DNA from: Pelomonas dachongensis
Lineage (GTDB): Bacteria > Pseudomonadota > Gammaproteobacteria > Burkholderiales > Burkholderiaceae_C
Length of the DNA stretch: 64,000 nt
Assembly: GCF_043555865.1 (NCBI RefSeq)
Contig: NZ_JBIGHY010000001.1
Coordinates: 930,001 to 994,000 of the forward strand
Reading direction: 5' to 3'
A model generated the notes under the pieces. That model had not been told where the DNA came from. It searched no databases and worked only from the letters and a program-made list of their open reading frames with translations. Both the position numbers and the translations under genes were made by a program. Shown piece after piece: positions 7,632 to 17,067 of the stretch (the first letter of the stretch is position 1; each line of letters begins with the position of its first letter).

Positions 7632-10303
7632 CGCCCCGCCGTGCATTCCTGCAGTGGCTGGGCGCGGCACCGCTGGCCACTCAACTGCCACTCGCCTACG
7701 CCGCCGAAGGAAAGGGCCATGTGCGCGTGCAGGACGGCGCGGTGTCGCTGCAGTTCGACCAACAGATGCGCTGCCGCATCGTCAGTCTGCTCGGCAAGCA
7801 GCCCGTCGCGCTGACCGGCTTCGACGCGAGCGAACACCTCGTCGTGGGCGGTAACCCGCTGGCGCGCTTCATGCTGCAGAAGGCCGAGCCGGCCAAGGCC
7901 CTGACACCGTTCGGCGTCGGGCAGGCGCTGCGCTTGGTGGGCCGCTCGGCGGACGGCATCGAGAAGCGCGTCACCGTTACGCTGCTCGACGAACACCCCG
8001 GCGTGGCGCTGATGGACATCAGCTACACGAACACCGGTAGCAAGCCCGTCGCCGTGGATGCGTGGGTCACCGCGGCCCACCGTCTCGCGGCCGCGCCACG
8101 CCATGCCGGTGGCTACTGGACATACTCCGGCGCCAGCCATGCCGACCGCCGCGACTGGGTGCAGCCCGTCAGGCGTGGCTATGGGCAGCGCAACTTCATG
8201 GGCATGAATGCGTCGGACTACGGCGGCGGCACGCCCGTCGTCGACGTCTGGCGCCGTGATGTCGGCCTGGCCGTCGGCCACCTGGCCCTTCAAGCGCAGC
8301 TCGTCGCGCTGCCCGTGAAGGCCATCGGCGACCAGGTCGACATCTCGCTGCGTGGCGACACGCCGCAGACGCTGGCGCCCGGTGCCACTTTGACGACGCC
8401 GCGCAGCTTCATCGCCGTGCATCGTGGCGACTTCTACGTGCCGTTGGACCGCTACCGCCGCCTGATGGCCGCGCAGGGCCTGGTTGCGCCTGAGCCGCCT
8501 TCGAGCGCCTACGAGGCACAGTGGTGCGCGTGGGGCTACGAACGGGACTTCTCGCTGGAGTTTGTCCGCGCCACGCTGCCCAAGGTGCAGGAGCTGGGCT
8601 TCAAGTGGGCCGTGCTTGACGACGGCTGGCAAGTAAAGACTGGCGACTGGACGCCCGACCTCGCCAAGTTCCCGCGCGGTGCCGACGACATGAAGGCGCT
8701 GGTGGCCGACATCCACGCCCGCGGCATGAAGGCCCGGCTGTGGATCGCGCCGCTGGCCGTCGCACCGGGCAGCGATGAGCTGCACGACCACACCGACCTG
8801 CTGCTGCTGAATCAGGACGGTGCGGTGCAGGACGTGACCTGGTGGAACGCCTTCTACCTGTGCCCCGCGTACGAGAAAACGCAGACGCGCCTGGCCGCGA
8901 CGATCAAGATGATCATCGGCGACTGGGGCTTCGATGGCCTAAAGGTCGATGGCCAACACCTGAACGGCGTGGCGCCGTGCTTCAACCCGAAGCACAAGCA
9001 TGGGCGGCCGGAAGAATCCGTTGAAGCGGTCTCGGCGTTCTACAAGGTCATGCATGAAGTGGCCCACGCGGCCAACCCGGAAGCGGTGGTGGAGGTCTGC
9101 CCCTGCGGCACCAGCTACGCCTTCCACAACATGCCGTTCATGGACCAGGCGCCGTCGTCCGACCCCTTGTCCAGCTGGCAGGTGCGCCACAAGGGCAAGA
9201 CGCTGAAGGCGCTGATGGGCCCGTGGTCTGCCTACGCGGGCGATCACGTGGAGCTGAGCACCGGCGGGCAGGACTTCGCGTCCAGCGTCGGCATCGGCGC
9301 CGTCGTGGCCACCAAGTTCACGTGGCCGGTGGACCCCAAGCCCAAGGACTCTTTCCTGTTGACGCCCGAGCGCGAAGCGCACTGGCGCCAGTGGGTGGAC
9401 CTCTACAACAAGCAGCGCCTCGCCGAAGGCCGCTACCGCGGCGAGCTGTATGACCTGGGTTTCGACAAGCCCGAGACCCATGTCGTGGAGCGCAGCGGTG
9501 CGCTGCACTACGCCTTCTACGCCGAGCGCTGGGAAGGCCCGCTCACGCTGCGCGGCTTGGGCGCCGGAAGCTGGACGGTGCGCGAATCGCTGACAGGCAA
9601 GGCATTGGGCAAGGTGACCGCTGACAAGCCCACGCTGCCCGTGCGCTTCACGCACAGCCTGCTAATCGAGGCCCGGCCCGACGCCGCTGACACGCTGCCC
9701 GTCGCCTTCGCCGGCCAGGTCGCGCAGGTCGGCGCCGATGGCTTCCCGTTGGCGTCGCAATGGGCTGACGCACCCACCACCTTCTTCCGCCACGACTGGA
9801 AGGGCAATGCGCTGGGCGGGCCGCAGTCCACCCGCGTGCAACTGTTGCGCGGCGCGGGCCAGCTCTACCTGCGCTTCATCTGCAAGTACGAGGCGCTGCG
9901 CACCTACGAGCGCGCGGCTTCCGCGACCGACATCTGGCCGCTGTGGGAGCGCGACGTCGTCGAGGTTTTCCTGCAGGCGCCGGACCGCGTGGGGCTGAAG
10001 AGCTACCGCGAGGTGGAGGTGTCGCCCAACGGCCTGCTGCTGGAGATTGCCGTCGAGGCCTCTGGCAAGAAGCGAATCGCCGGTGAGAGCCGCGCGAAGG
10101 CGCACGTCGATGCGAAGAACAAGGTCTGGACTGCTGAGTTGGCGGTGCCCATGCGAGGTGAGGAAGACGGCTGGCGCCTGAACCTGTTCCGCGTTGAAGG
10201 GCAAGGCGCGGGCCGCGTCTACTCAGCCTGGAGCCCGACAAAGACCGCCGCTCCAGATTTCCACGTCCCGGCCGCCTTTGGCCGACTGCTGCCCGCCGCA
10301 TGA
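7628..10303 (+). CDS. GH36-like alpha-galactosidase with C-terminal CBM9-like domain
   Basis: 891-residue exported enzyme with a Tat-type signal (PRRAFLQW). An N-terminal beta-sandwich (about 25-270) precedes a clan-D TIM barrel (about 290-620) with WCAWGYERDF and VLDDGWQ. The probable nucleophile is Asp441 in LKVDGQH and a candidate acid/base is Asp512 in SSDPLSS. The last 200 residues resemble a CBM9/DOMON-like carbohydrate-binding fold (LYLRFICKYEALRT, then SYREVEVSPNGLLLEI). This would release terminal alpha-galactose (or N-acetylgalactosamine, as some GH36 members do) in the periplasm. It overlaps both neighbours by ATGA, giving strict co-translation. Family assignment is by motifs; the exact clan-D subfamily is less certain. 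Confidence 0.82.
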   Translation: MTPRRAFLQWLGAAPLATQLPLAYAAEGKGHVRVQDGAVSLQFDQQMRCRIVSLLGKQPVALTGFDASEHLVVGGNPLARFMLQKAEPAKALTPFGVGQALRLVGRSADGIEKRVTVTLLDEHPGVALMDISYTNTGSKPVAVDAWVTAAHRLAAAPRHAGGYWTYSGASHADRRDWVQPVRRGYGQRNFMGMNASDYGGGTPVVDVWRRDVGLAVGHLALQAQLVALPVKAIGDQVDISLRGDTPQTLAPGATLTTPRSFIAVHRGDFYVPLDRYRRLMAAQGLVAPEPPSSAYEAQWCAWGYERDFSLEFVRATLPKVQELGFKWAVLDDGWQVKTGDWTPDLAKFPRGADDMKALVADIHARGMKARLWIAPLAVAPGSDELHDHTDLLLLNQDGAVQDVTWWNAFYLCPAYEKTQTRLAATIKMIIGDWGFDGLKVDGQHLNGVAPCFNPKHKHGRPEESVEAVSAFYKVMHEVAHAANPEAVVEVCPCGTSYAFHNMPFMDQAPSSDPLSSWQVRHKGKTLKALMGPWSAYAGDHVELSTGGQDFASSVGIGAVVATKFTWPVDPKPKDSFLLTPEREAHWRQWVDLYNKQRLAEGRYRGELYDLGFDKPETHVVERSGALHYAFYAERWEGPLTLRGLGAGSWTVRESLTGKALGKVTADKPTLPVRFTHSLLIEARPDAADTLPVAFAGQVAQVGADGFPLASQWADAPTTFFRHDWKGNALGGPQSTRVQLLRGAGQLYLRFICKYEALRTYERAASATDIWPLWERDVVEVFLQAPDRVGLKSYREVEVSPNGLLLEIAVEASGKKRIAGESRAKAHVDAKNKVWTAELAVPMRGEEDGWRLNLFRVEGQGAGRVYSAWSPTKTAAPDFHVPAAFGRLLPAA

Positions 10304-12186
10304 AATTGCTCGCTCTTTCCCTGCTCGTCGCGTTCTCCGCGCAAGCCCAGCAATCGTTGAACGCTACGGGTCTCTGGCAGCACCAACCGGTCGGCACGTC
10401 GCCCACGCCGCCAATGGGCTGGTCGAGCTGGAACGCCTTCCGTGTCGACATCACCGAGCAGAAGGTGCTGGACTCGGCGCAGGTCATCGTCGACTCGGGC
10501 CTGGCCAAGGCCGGCTACCGCAACATCAACGTCGACGACGGCTGGTGGCTGAAGCGCCGCACCAGCGACGGCCGCTTGCTGGTGCGCACGGGGCTGTTTC
10601 CGAGCGCCAACGTCGGTGCGGGCAAGGACTCGTCGCTGCGGCCCTTCACCGACCGGATCCATGAGATGGGCCTGAAGGCGGGCCTGTACACCGACATCGG
10701 CCGCAACGCCTGTTCGCAGGCCTACGACGCCGACAGCCCCAACCTGCCCGAAGGCACACACGCCGAGCGCGAAGTGGGGCTGATGGGCTTCATGAAACTG
10801 GACGTTGAGCTGTTCTTCAAGGAGTGGAACTTCGACTACCTGAAGGTGGATGGCTGCGGGCTGTCGTCGTACGGCCGCGACCGGCCGCATGTCGCCTCGG
10901 GCCAATACCGCGAGTACAAGCCCACCATCGTCGAAGGCAGCATCAACCAGTCCGACATCGAGGGCGCCAAGAAGCTATACGGCGAGCTGAAACAGGCGCT
11001 GCGCGACGTGCGCCCGCGCGGCGACTACATGCTTTCGGTCTGCCTGTGGGGCACGGTCAATGTGCGCTCCTGGGGCCAGGACTACGGCACGCTGTGGCGC
11101 AGCAGCCGCGACATCTGGAAGGGTTTTGCTCAGATGGTGCACAACTTCGACACCGTCGCCACGCGCGAGTTCTACGCCGGCCCCGGCCGCTGGAACGACC
11201 CTGACATGCTGGAGATCGGCAACGGCGACTTCGGCGACAGCCACCTGCTGGAGGCGCGCACGCACATGGGCCTGTGGGCCATCATGGCCGCGCCGCTGAT
11301 GATCGGCACCGACCTGTCCAAGGCGTCGCCCGCCATCATCGACATCCTGAAGGCGCCCGAGGTCGTCGCCATCAACCAGGACCCGGCCGGCCATCAAGGC
11401 GTGCTCGCCTATGCCGACAGCGACCGACAGATCGTCGTGAAGACACTGGCTGATGGCCGGAAGGCGGTGCTGCTGTTCAACCGCACCGGCGCAGCCGCGA
11501 AGTTCACGCTGACCGCCGAGCACCTGAAGATGGATGCAACCGCGCCCATCGTGCTGCGCGACGCGTGGGCGCGTACCGACGTGGGCAAGTTCACGGCCAA
11601 GCGCGAGTTCGAACTGAAGCCCCGCGAGGCGCTGCTGTTCACCGCGACCGGCAAGCATGTGCTGCCGCGCGGCTACTTCGTGTCCGAGCGGCCCGGCAGC
11701 GTCTACGTGGCGCGCGACGGCATCCGCGCGCTGGAGCAGGATCCCGTCGTCTACCGCGCGCTGGCGTCGTGGTCCACCACCGACAACGGCGGCACCCGCC
11801 CCGCCTATGCCGGCTGGGGTGGGCCGCGCGCCGATTCGACGCCCTACGACCAGGCCCTCAGCGTGCAGCGCCAGGCCTTCCGCCACGGCGTGGGCGTGCT
11901 GGCCGACTCGCGGCTGCAGGTCAAGGTGCCAGGCGGCTCGCAGCGCTTCACGGCTCGCGTGGGCGTAGACGACTCGACGCGCGGCAAGACCGCCGTCGTC
12001 AGCTTCGAGGTCTGGGGCGACGGCCGCAAGCTCGCGACCACCGCACCGATGAAGTTCAACCAGCCTGCGCGCGAGCTCAGCGCCGACCTGCGCGGCGCCA
12101 CGCTGATCGAGCTGATTGCGCGCCAGCACGGGGCCGACACAGCAGGCCCCGTCGTCGTGACCTGGGGCGAGGCGCGCATCGAGTAG
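10300..12186 (+). CDS. GH27 alpha-galactosidase with NPCBM domain
   Basis: 628-residue secreted enzyme (signal peptide about 1-17, ending AQAQ). The catalytic GH27 barrel opens with PPMGWSSWNAF and has the nucleophile Asp184 in YLKVDGCG. The candidate acid/base is Asp271 in LWRSSRDIW. The conserved WNDPDMLEIGNG and AINQDPAGHQG follow. A C-terminal beta-domain and an NPCBM/NEW2-type module (about 480-628, with the typical FRHGVGVLADSRL and DDSTRGK) complete it. It hydrolyses terminal alpha-1,6- or alpha-1,3-galactose. It is the last gene of the TonB-receptor operon, starting within the stop of the preceding gene. Having two different clan-D enzymes in one operon suggests a substrate with two alpha-galactosyl environments. 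Confidence 0.92.
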   Translation: MKLLALSLLVAFSAQAQQSLNATGLWQHQPVGTSPTPPMGWSSWNAFRVDITEQKVLDSAQVIVDSGLAKAGYRNINVDDGWWLKRRTSDGRLLVRTGLFPSANVGAGKDSSLRPFTDRIHEMGLKAGLYTDIGRNACSQAYDADSPNLPEGTHAEREVGLMGFMKLDVELFFKEWNFDYLKVDGCGLSSYGRDRPHVASGQYREYKPTIVEGSINQSDIEGAKKLYGELKQALRDVRPRGDYMLSVCLWGTVNVRSWGQDYGTLWRSSRDIWKGFAQMVHNFDTVATREFYAGPGRWNDPDMLEIGNGDFGDSHLLEARTHMGLWAIMAAPLMIGTDLSKASPAIIDILKAPEVVAINQDPAGHQGVLAYADSDRQIVVKTLADGRKAVLLFNRTGAAAKFTLTAEHLKMDATAPIVLRDAWARTDVGKFTAKREFELKPREALLFTATGKHVLPRGYFVSERPGSVYVARDGIRALEQDPVVYRALASWSTTDNGGTRPAYAGWGGPRADSTPYDQALSVQRQAFRHGVGVLADSRLQVKVPGGSQRFTARVGVDDSTRGKTAVVSFEVWGDGRKLATTAPMKFNQPARELSADLRGATLIELIARQHGADTAGPVVVTWGEARIE

Positions 12187-12237
12187 CGCCTGGCCTCCTG
12201 CGCCGTCCATCCCGATGGCACCGGTCGCGCCGGCGCC

Positions 12238-12265
12238 CTGGTCTCGTTCGCGCTGACGCGACCAG
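12238..12265 (+). terminator. Weak stem-loop after the GH27 gene
   Basis: CTGGTC at 12238-12243 pairs with GACCAG at 12260-12265, with an inner CGT/ACG pairing. No clear T-run follows, so it may only be a weak or Rho-assisted terminator. The rest of the 12187-12334 gap shows only an AAGGAG ribosome-binding site for the next gene. Confidence 0.3.
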
Positions 12266-12334
12266 GTTCGTCTGCTCAGCGCGCTGTGCACATCCACCTG
12301 CGGGCCTGACGCCCGACTTCACAAGGAGAACCCG

Positions 12335-14176
12335 ATGCTCTACATGCGTCCCTGCCCCTTGCCTCGCACCCTGGCCGGCGCCTTCGGTTCGATGCTGCTT
12401 GCCGCGCTGCCCGCCACCGCGACCGCGGTGCCGCTGGTGTCCAACCTGTCCGGCGCCTGTCTGGAGGCGAAGGTGGACACTTGGGACATCCGCCTGGCGA
12501 CGTGTAACGCCAGCGCGCTGCAGGACTTCACGCTTACACCGGTCGGCTCGGGCGGCAACATCGTGACCCTCAAGAACGCGCAGGCCAATCTGTGCGTCGC
12601 CGCAACTGGCACCAGTGGCGGCTCGTTCGTGGAGCTGGGCACCTGCCAGTCCACGCAGACGGGCCAGCGCTTCCAGGCCGTGGCGCTGGCCGGCGGCGCG
12701 ACGTCGCAGCTGAAGCTCGCCGCCAACAACTTGTGCCTGACCGCGCCGGCGACGGTCGGCCAGGTCGGCTTCTCGGTCGCGACCTGCAACACCGCCAACG
12801 CCAACCAGGCCTGGCGCCTCGGTGGCGCCACACCGCCGCCGGCGCCGCCCGCGGCGGGCACGGTGGAGACCAGCTTCACCGTCAGCACCGCCGAGATCGC
12901 CAACCCCGAGCGCGGCATGTACGTCTGGGCCGCCGACAACCTGCTGCTGTGGACGCAGGCCGAGGCCGACTCGCAGTTCCAGGAGGGCTATCGCGTCGTC
13001 TATGCGCCTGTGCGGCTGGATGCCTACGCCACCACCACGCTGCCCGCCAGCCTGTTGACGCAACTGTCGGAGCGCTTCGCGATCGCGCGCCGAGCCGGCC
13101 TGAAGCTGGTGCCGCGCTTCCTCTACAACTACCCCGAGAACGAGACCGAGTACCGCAACGTCAAGGACGCGCCGCTGGCCCGCGTGCTGAGCCACATCGA
13201 CCAGCTCAAGCCCGTGCTGGCGGCGAACGCCGACGTCATCGCCTATCTGCAGGCAGGCTTCATCGGCGCCTGGGGCGAGTGGCACACATCGTCCAACAAC
13301 CTGACCGCCGTTTCGCCGCGCACGCAGATCCGCGATGCACTGCTGGCCGCGCTGCCGACCGAACGCTTCCTGCAGCTGCGCTACCCGGCCTACCTGATGG
13401 CGTGGGCGCCGCAGGTGCCGAGCTGGCGCGACGGGTCGGCGGCGTCGCGTATCGGCGCGCACAACGACTGCTTCCTTGCGTCCACCACGGACGTCGGCAC
13501 CTACAGCGACAACACCACGACGCGCCAGACCGAGCGCAACTACATCGCCGCGCTGTCGCGCGTGGCGCCGTTCGGCGGAGAGACCTGCAACCCGGCCGAC
13601 GAGCAAAACCCGACGCCGCGTACCAGTTGCGCCGACATCCTGGCCGAGGGGCGCCAGTTCAACCTGACCTACCTGAACAACAGCTACTACCGCGAGATCT
13701 TCCACACCCGCTGGGAGCAGCAGGGCTGCCTGGCCGAGGTCAGGCGCAGCCTGGGCTACCGCTTCGAGCTGGCCACCCTGCGGCACACCGCAGCGGTGAC
13801 GGCCGGGCAGTCGGGAGAACTGCTGCTGACGGTGAAGAACAGCGGCTGGGCACGCGCCTTCAACCCACGCGCGGTGCAGCTGCTGCTCAAGCACAAGACC
13901 AGCGGCGCGGTGGTGCGCATCGCGCTGCCGGCGGTCGACCCGCGCAGCTGGCTGCCCACCACCACCAGCACCGTGTCGGCCGGATTCACCGTGCCGGTGG
14001 GCACGCCGACCGGTGCTTACGACGTGCTGCTGGCACTGCCGGACGGCGCCGTCTCTCTGAGCGGCGACGTGCGCTACAGCGTTCGCCTTGCCAATGCAGA
14101 CGACACGGCCAGGGCGCAGAACTGGGATGCGGCGCTCGGCGCCTTCCGCGCGGGCACGACGCTGACGGTGCGCTGA
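12335..14176 (+). CDS. Secreted ricin-lectin + DUF4874/DUF4832 protein
   Basis: 613-residue exported protein (signal peptide about 1-32). Residues about 34-165 form a ricin-type beta-trefoil lectin with repeated C-L and QxW-like units (DFTLTPV, RFQAV, NQAWRL). After a proline-alanine linker comes a domain with IANPERGMYVW, LVPRFLYNYP, YLQAGFIGAWGEWH and ERFLQLRYPAY, matching the DUF4874 plus DUF4832 pair found in putative glycoside hydrolases. GEWH and similar acidic residues resemble a TIM-barrel active site, but no activity is established. The start follows a strong AAGGAG site. It is downstream of the alpha-galactosidase operon and upstream of a perfect terminator. Probable extracellular glycan hydrolase or binding protein. 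Confidence 0.78.
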   Translation: MLYMRPCPLPRTLAGAFGSMLLAALPATATAVPLVSNLSGACLEAKVDTWDIRLATCNASALQDFTLTPVGSGGNIVTLKNAQANLCVAATGTSGGSFVELGTCQSTQTGQRFQAVALAGGATSQLKLAANNLCLTAPATVGQVGFSVATCNTANANQAWRLGGATPPPAPPAAGTVETSFTVSTAEIANPERGMYVWAADNLLLWTQAEADSQFQEGYRVVYAPVRLDAYATTTLPASLLTQLSERFAIARRAGLKLVPRFLYNYPENETEYRNVKDAPLARVLSHIDQLKPVLAANADVIAYLQAGFIGAWGEWHTSSNNLTAVSPRTQIRDALLAALPTERFLQLRYPAYLMAWAPQVPSWRDGSAASRIGAHNDCFLASTTDVGTYSDNTTTRQTERNYIAALSRVAPFGGETCNPADEQNPTPRTSCADILAEGRQFNLTYLNNSYYREIFHTRWEQQGCLAEVRRSLGYRFELATLRHTAAVTAGQSGELLLTVKNSGWARAFNPRAVQLLLKHKTSGAVVRIALPAVDPRSWLPTTTSTVSAGFTVPVGTPTGAYDVLLALPDGAVSLSGDVRYSVRLANADDTARAQNWDAALGAFRAGTTLTVR

Positions 14177-14203
14177 GCAGGCGCCGCACCAGCAGGCCGC
14201 ATC

Positions 14204-14233
14204 GAGAGCGCCTTGCAAACGCAAGGCGCTCTC
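14204..14233. terminator. Bidirectional stem-loop terminator
   Basis: A perfect 13-bp stem (GAGAGCGCCTTGC at 14204-14216 with GCAAGGCGCTCTC at 14221-14233) encloses an AAAC loop. It sits between convergent genes ending at 14176 and 14247, so it can terminate both. No long T-run is present. Confidence 0.75.
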
Positions 14234-14246
14234 TGGGCGGTATCGG

Positions 14247-15197
14247 TCAGATCGGGTTAGGGATCAGCACCTTGTCGATCACGTGGATGACGCCGTTGCT
14301 GGCGCGCACGTCGGTCGCCGTGATGCGCGCGCTGACCGTCGTCGAATCGCGGATGGTGGGCGGCGTGCCGGCGTTGATCGTGATCTGCTGGCCCAGCACC
14401 GTCGGCACCGCCGTGCCGAACGGGATGCCCGCCGCCAGTACCTGGCCTGCCAGGACGTGATAGGTCAGCACGTTGGCCAGCTGCGCATTGCTCAGCGTGG
14501 CCGTGACCGACGCCACCGCGTTGAACGCGTCACGGGTGGGCGCGAAGACGGTGAACGGGCCGGCGCCGCTGAGCGTGCCCTGCAGGTTGGCCTTGACGAC
14601 TGCGGCTACCAGCGGCTCGAACAGCGTGTTGACCTGCGCCATCTGCACGATGTTCAGCACGCCGGGCGGCACCAGCACCTTGTCGACGACGTGCACGACG
14701 CCGTTGCGTGCCTGCACATCCGCGGTAACGACGCGCGCGCTGGTCAGTGCCGCATCCTGCAGGGTTACGCCGCCGGTGGTGCCCACCGTCAGCGTCGCCG
14801 GTGCATTGCCGAAGCTGTAGAGCGTGGCCTGCGTGCCGGCCGACAGGTCCGCCGCCATCTTCTTGGAGCCCAGCACGTGGTAGCGCAGGAGGCTGGCGAG
14901 CGCATCGGCGGGCAGCGCGGTGACCATCGCGTCAGCGCTGGCAAAGCCCAGCTGCGTGGCCAGCGTGCCGAACGCGGCGTTGGTGGGGGCGAACACGGTG
15001 AGCTGCGCCGACGGGTCGGCCAGCGTGGTGGACAGGCCGGCCTTGGTAGAGGCCGCCAGCAACGCGGTGAAGCCCTGTTGCTGGGCCACTTCGGCGATGG
15101 TGGGTGGCGGCGGGTCGTCGTCATCGCCGCCGCCACAGGCGGCCAGGAGCAGCGACATCGTGGTGGCTCCGACGAGCCATTTCATCAGGCGAATCAT
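14247..15197 (-). CDS. Two-domain fasciclin (FAS1) lipoprotein
   Basis: 316-residue lipoprotein whose signal sequence ends LLLAAC, giving lipidated Cys21 followed by a Gly/Asp-rich tether. Two FAS1 domains follow (about 36-170 and 175-316). Each has the signature LTVFAPTNAAF or FTVFAPTRDAF, a YHVL motif and a GVxHVxDKVL end. FAS1 proteins mediate adhesion or surface binding. The ATG at 15197 is chosen because GGAGA lies 10 bases upstream; the frame is open further upstream but lacks a lipoprotein signal there. Downstream is the shared terminator at 14204-14233. Confidence 0.9.
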   Translation of the reverse strand: MIRLMKWLVGATTMSLLLAACGGGDDDDPPPPTIAEVAQQQGFTALLAASTKAGLSTTLADPSAQLTVFAPTNAAFGTLATQLGFASADAMVTALPADALASLLRYHVLGSKKMAADLSAGTQATLYSFGNAPATLTVGTTGGVTLQDAALTSARVVTADVQARNGVVHVVDKVLVPPGVLNIVQMAQVNTLFEPLVAAVVKANLQGTLSGAGPFTVFAPTRDAFNAVASVTATLSNAQLANVLTYHVLAGQVLAAGIPFGTAVPTVLGQQITINAGTPPTIRDSTTVSARITATDVRASNGVIHVIDKVLIPNPI

Positions 15198-15303
15198 CTG
15201 TGTCTCCAAAGCGGGGTGAAGGGGACCACTGGCGCGCCTGCAGCAGCAAGCGAGGCCGGCAGTGCAGCTCTTACGTGCCCGCCGCCACGGCGGATCAATG
15301 CCA

Positions 15304-15876
15304 TCACGCGGTGTTACACGCCGCACGGCGCCGCTGCGCCAGATGACGTGTGGCTTCGGTCAGTGCGGGCGTCATGAGGCCCCAGCCGATGGCCAGCACG
15401 AGCAGCGCCCGCGAGTCATGTGGAAAGCTGCCCGCCCCCAGGCGAACGGCCGCGAGGTAGGACAGCGGCCCACCCACGGCGCCCATCAGCGCGGCCAGCA
15501 GTGGCCTGCCTTGCAGCCACGCCAGCGGCCCACTTAGCAGCGTTGCGAACAGCGCCCAAAGCGCCAGGATCCACGGCGGCGCCAGCGCCGGCAGCGGCCC
15601 GGGCGATGCGTAGACGAGCAGCCCCAGCTGCAGCATGGCTGTGTCCCAGACCAGGCCCAGCAGCAGCGCCAGCGCGGTCAGCCGCAGCTCGTCGCTGCGG
15701 GCGTTGCTGGCGGCCCAGGTCAGCGCGACCACTGCCGCCACGGCCAGCACGCCCCAGCGGCTGTGCCCGTGCGCTGCGCCCAGCACGCAGGCGAACCATG
15801 CGGCCTGGAACAGCGCGAACCAGGCCAGGCCCAGCAGCAACTGGCCCGCCTTGGAAGATGGAGAAAGCAGCGGCAT
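15304..15876 (-). CDS. DUF2878 family membrane protein
   Basis: 190-residue integral membrane protein with about five hydrophobic helices, resembling the DUF2878 family. The start MPLLSPSSKAG at 15876 fits the usual family length of about 170-190; the frame is open well upstream but encodes an arginine/proline-rich, non-membrane stretch that looks spurious. The sequence ends in a basic tail (HLAQRRRAACNTA). The function of the family is unknown. It is divergent from the gene at 15981 with only about 100 bp between them. Confidence 0.72.
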   Translation of the reverse strand: MPLLSPSSKAGQLLLGLAWFALFQAAWFACVLGAAHGHSRWGVLAVAAVVALTWAASNARSDELRLTALALLLGLVWDTAMLQLGLLVYASPGPLPALAPPWILALWALFATLLSGPLAWLQGRPLLAALMGAVGGPLSYLAAVRLGAGSFPHDSRALLVLAIGWGLMTPALTEATRHLAQRRRAACNTA

Positions 15877-15980
15877 GGAGGAGGGCGCGGTGGCGAAGCC
15901 TTCTTTTACGCAGCGCGGGCCGGCGCGGACCACTGCGGCATCGACGGCGACGGGCTTTCGTCGCCACAATGCCGCCGCCG

Positions 15981-16922
15981 ATGAACCTGCGACCGCTTCT
16001 TGCTGCCCTGACCCTGGCCTGCGGGCTGGGCCTGCTGCTGTGGGCGTGGTGGCCCGAAGTCGCGCCGTCGGAGCAGCCCCAGCCCCAGTCCCAACCGGGG
16101 CCGGGCCTGAAGCCGCCGGTCTTGCTGGCGCTGGGCGGCGCGGCAGCCGAGGCCGGCGCAACGGCCGTGCAGCCGCTTGAGGCGGACACGACCTGTGCCG
16201 CCGCCGCGCCGCTGCCGCCGCATGAGGAGGCGCTGGCGATGCAGCGCGCCGGGGCCGCGCTGGCGAGCGCGTCGGGCGGCGACGCCGTGATCGCGCTGCT
16301 GCTGCAGAAGCCCGCCGCGCAGGACCGCGCCGCGCAGCCGGCGTGGGCCCTGCAGGTGCGCGACGCGGCGCTGCGCTCGGGCGACGTGACCGCGCTGCGC
16401 TGGGCCGCCGGCGCCTGCGCCGAGCTGCCTGACGCGACCGCCTGCCGCCGCGAGCTGTTGCAGCAGAGGCTGCGGCTGGAGCCGGACAACGGCCTGCACT
16501 GGCTGGAGTGGCTGCACGAGGACCCGGCCGCCGCCGACGAGGCCTGGGCAGGCCTGGCCGCGTCGCAGCACTGGCTGGAGCGCCCCGCCGCCTGGCGCGA
16601 GCGGCTGGACCGTGTGCTGCCGGCCACGCTGCCTGCGGCCCAGCGCCAGGTCTTGCTCGCGCGGCTGTCGGCGCAGCAGGCCGGCACGGTGCCGCCGCCG
16701 CCCGACGACCTCGGCCAGGTCTGCGGCCATTGGGGGCCAGGTCATGCCCGGGGCGCGGCCTGTCGCCACGCCATCACGCTGATGTTGACCGACGCCGATT
16801 CGCCGCGCGCGCGCCAGCAGGGCGAGCAGTTGGCGCAGTTGACCGGCCAGCACGTGCCGCCAGCGCCCGCCGCCGCGGCCCCGCCGCCGCCCCTGTCGGC
16901 CTGCATGCAATCAAGCCTCTGA
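15981..16922 (+). CDS. Unrecognised N-terminally anchored protein
   Basis: About 313 residues and not recognised as a known family. It begins MNLRPLLAALTLACGLGLLLWAWW, a signal anchor, and continues with a proline/glutamine-rich spacer and an alanine-rich helical region. A cysteine-containing set (Cys in DTTCAAAA, AGACAEL, TACRRE, QVCGHW, AACRHA) suggests a disulfide-bonded periplasmic domain. An in-frame ATG four codons upstream (15969) is also possible; neither has a clear ribosome-binding site. Third-position G+C bias supports coding. It stands alone between divergent DUF2878 and the PL4 lyase. Confidence 0.6.
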   Translation: MNLRPLLAALTLACGLGLLLWAWWPEVAPSEQPQPQSQPGPGLKPPVLLALGGAAAEAGATAVQPLEADTTCAAAAPLPPHEEALAMQRAGAALASASGGDAVIALLLQKPAAQDRAAQPAWALQVRDAALRSGDVTALRWAAGACAELPDATACRRELLQQRLRLEPDNGLHWLEWLHEDPAAADEAWAGLAASQHWLERPAAWRERLDRVLPATLPAAQRQVLLARLSAQQAGTVPPPPDDLGQVCGHWGPGHARGAACRHAITLMLTDADSPRARQQGEQLAQLTGQHVPPAPAAAAPPPPLSACMQSSL

Positions 16923-17067
16923 GTGATTGCGCCGCCTAGGTAGCTCGCCTGAGTGCGTGCGCCGGCGCGCTTCCTAGACTGGTTGTCGACCGCACCGGGC
17001 AGCACAGGCGCGGCAGCGCGGAGCCTCTGCATCGCCCCGCGCATCCCAACGACTGGAGACAACCTCA

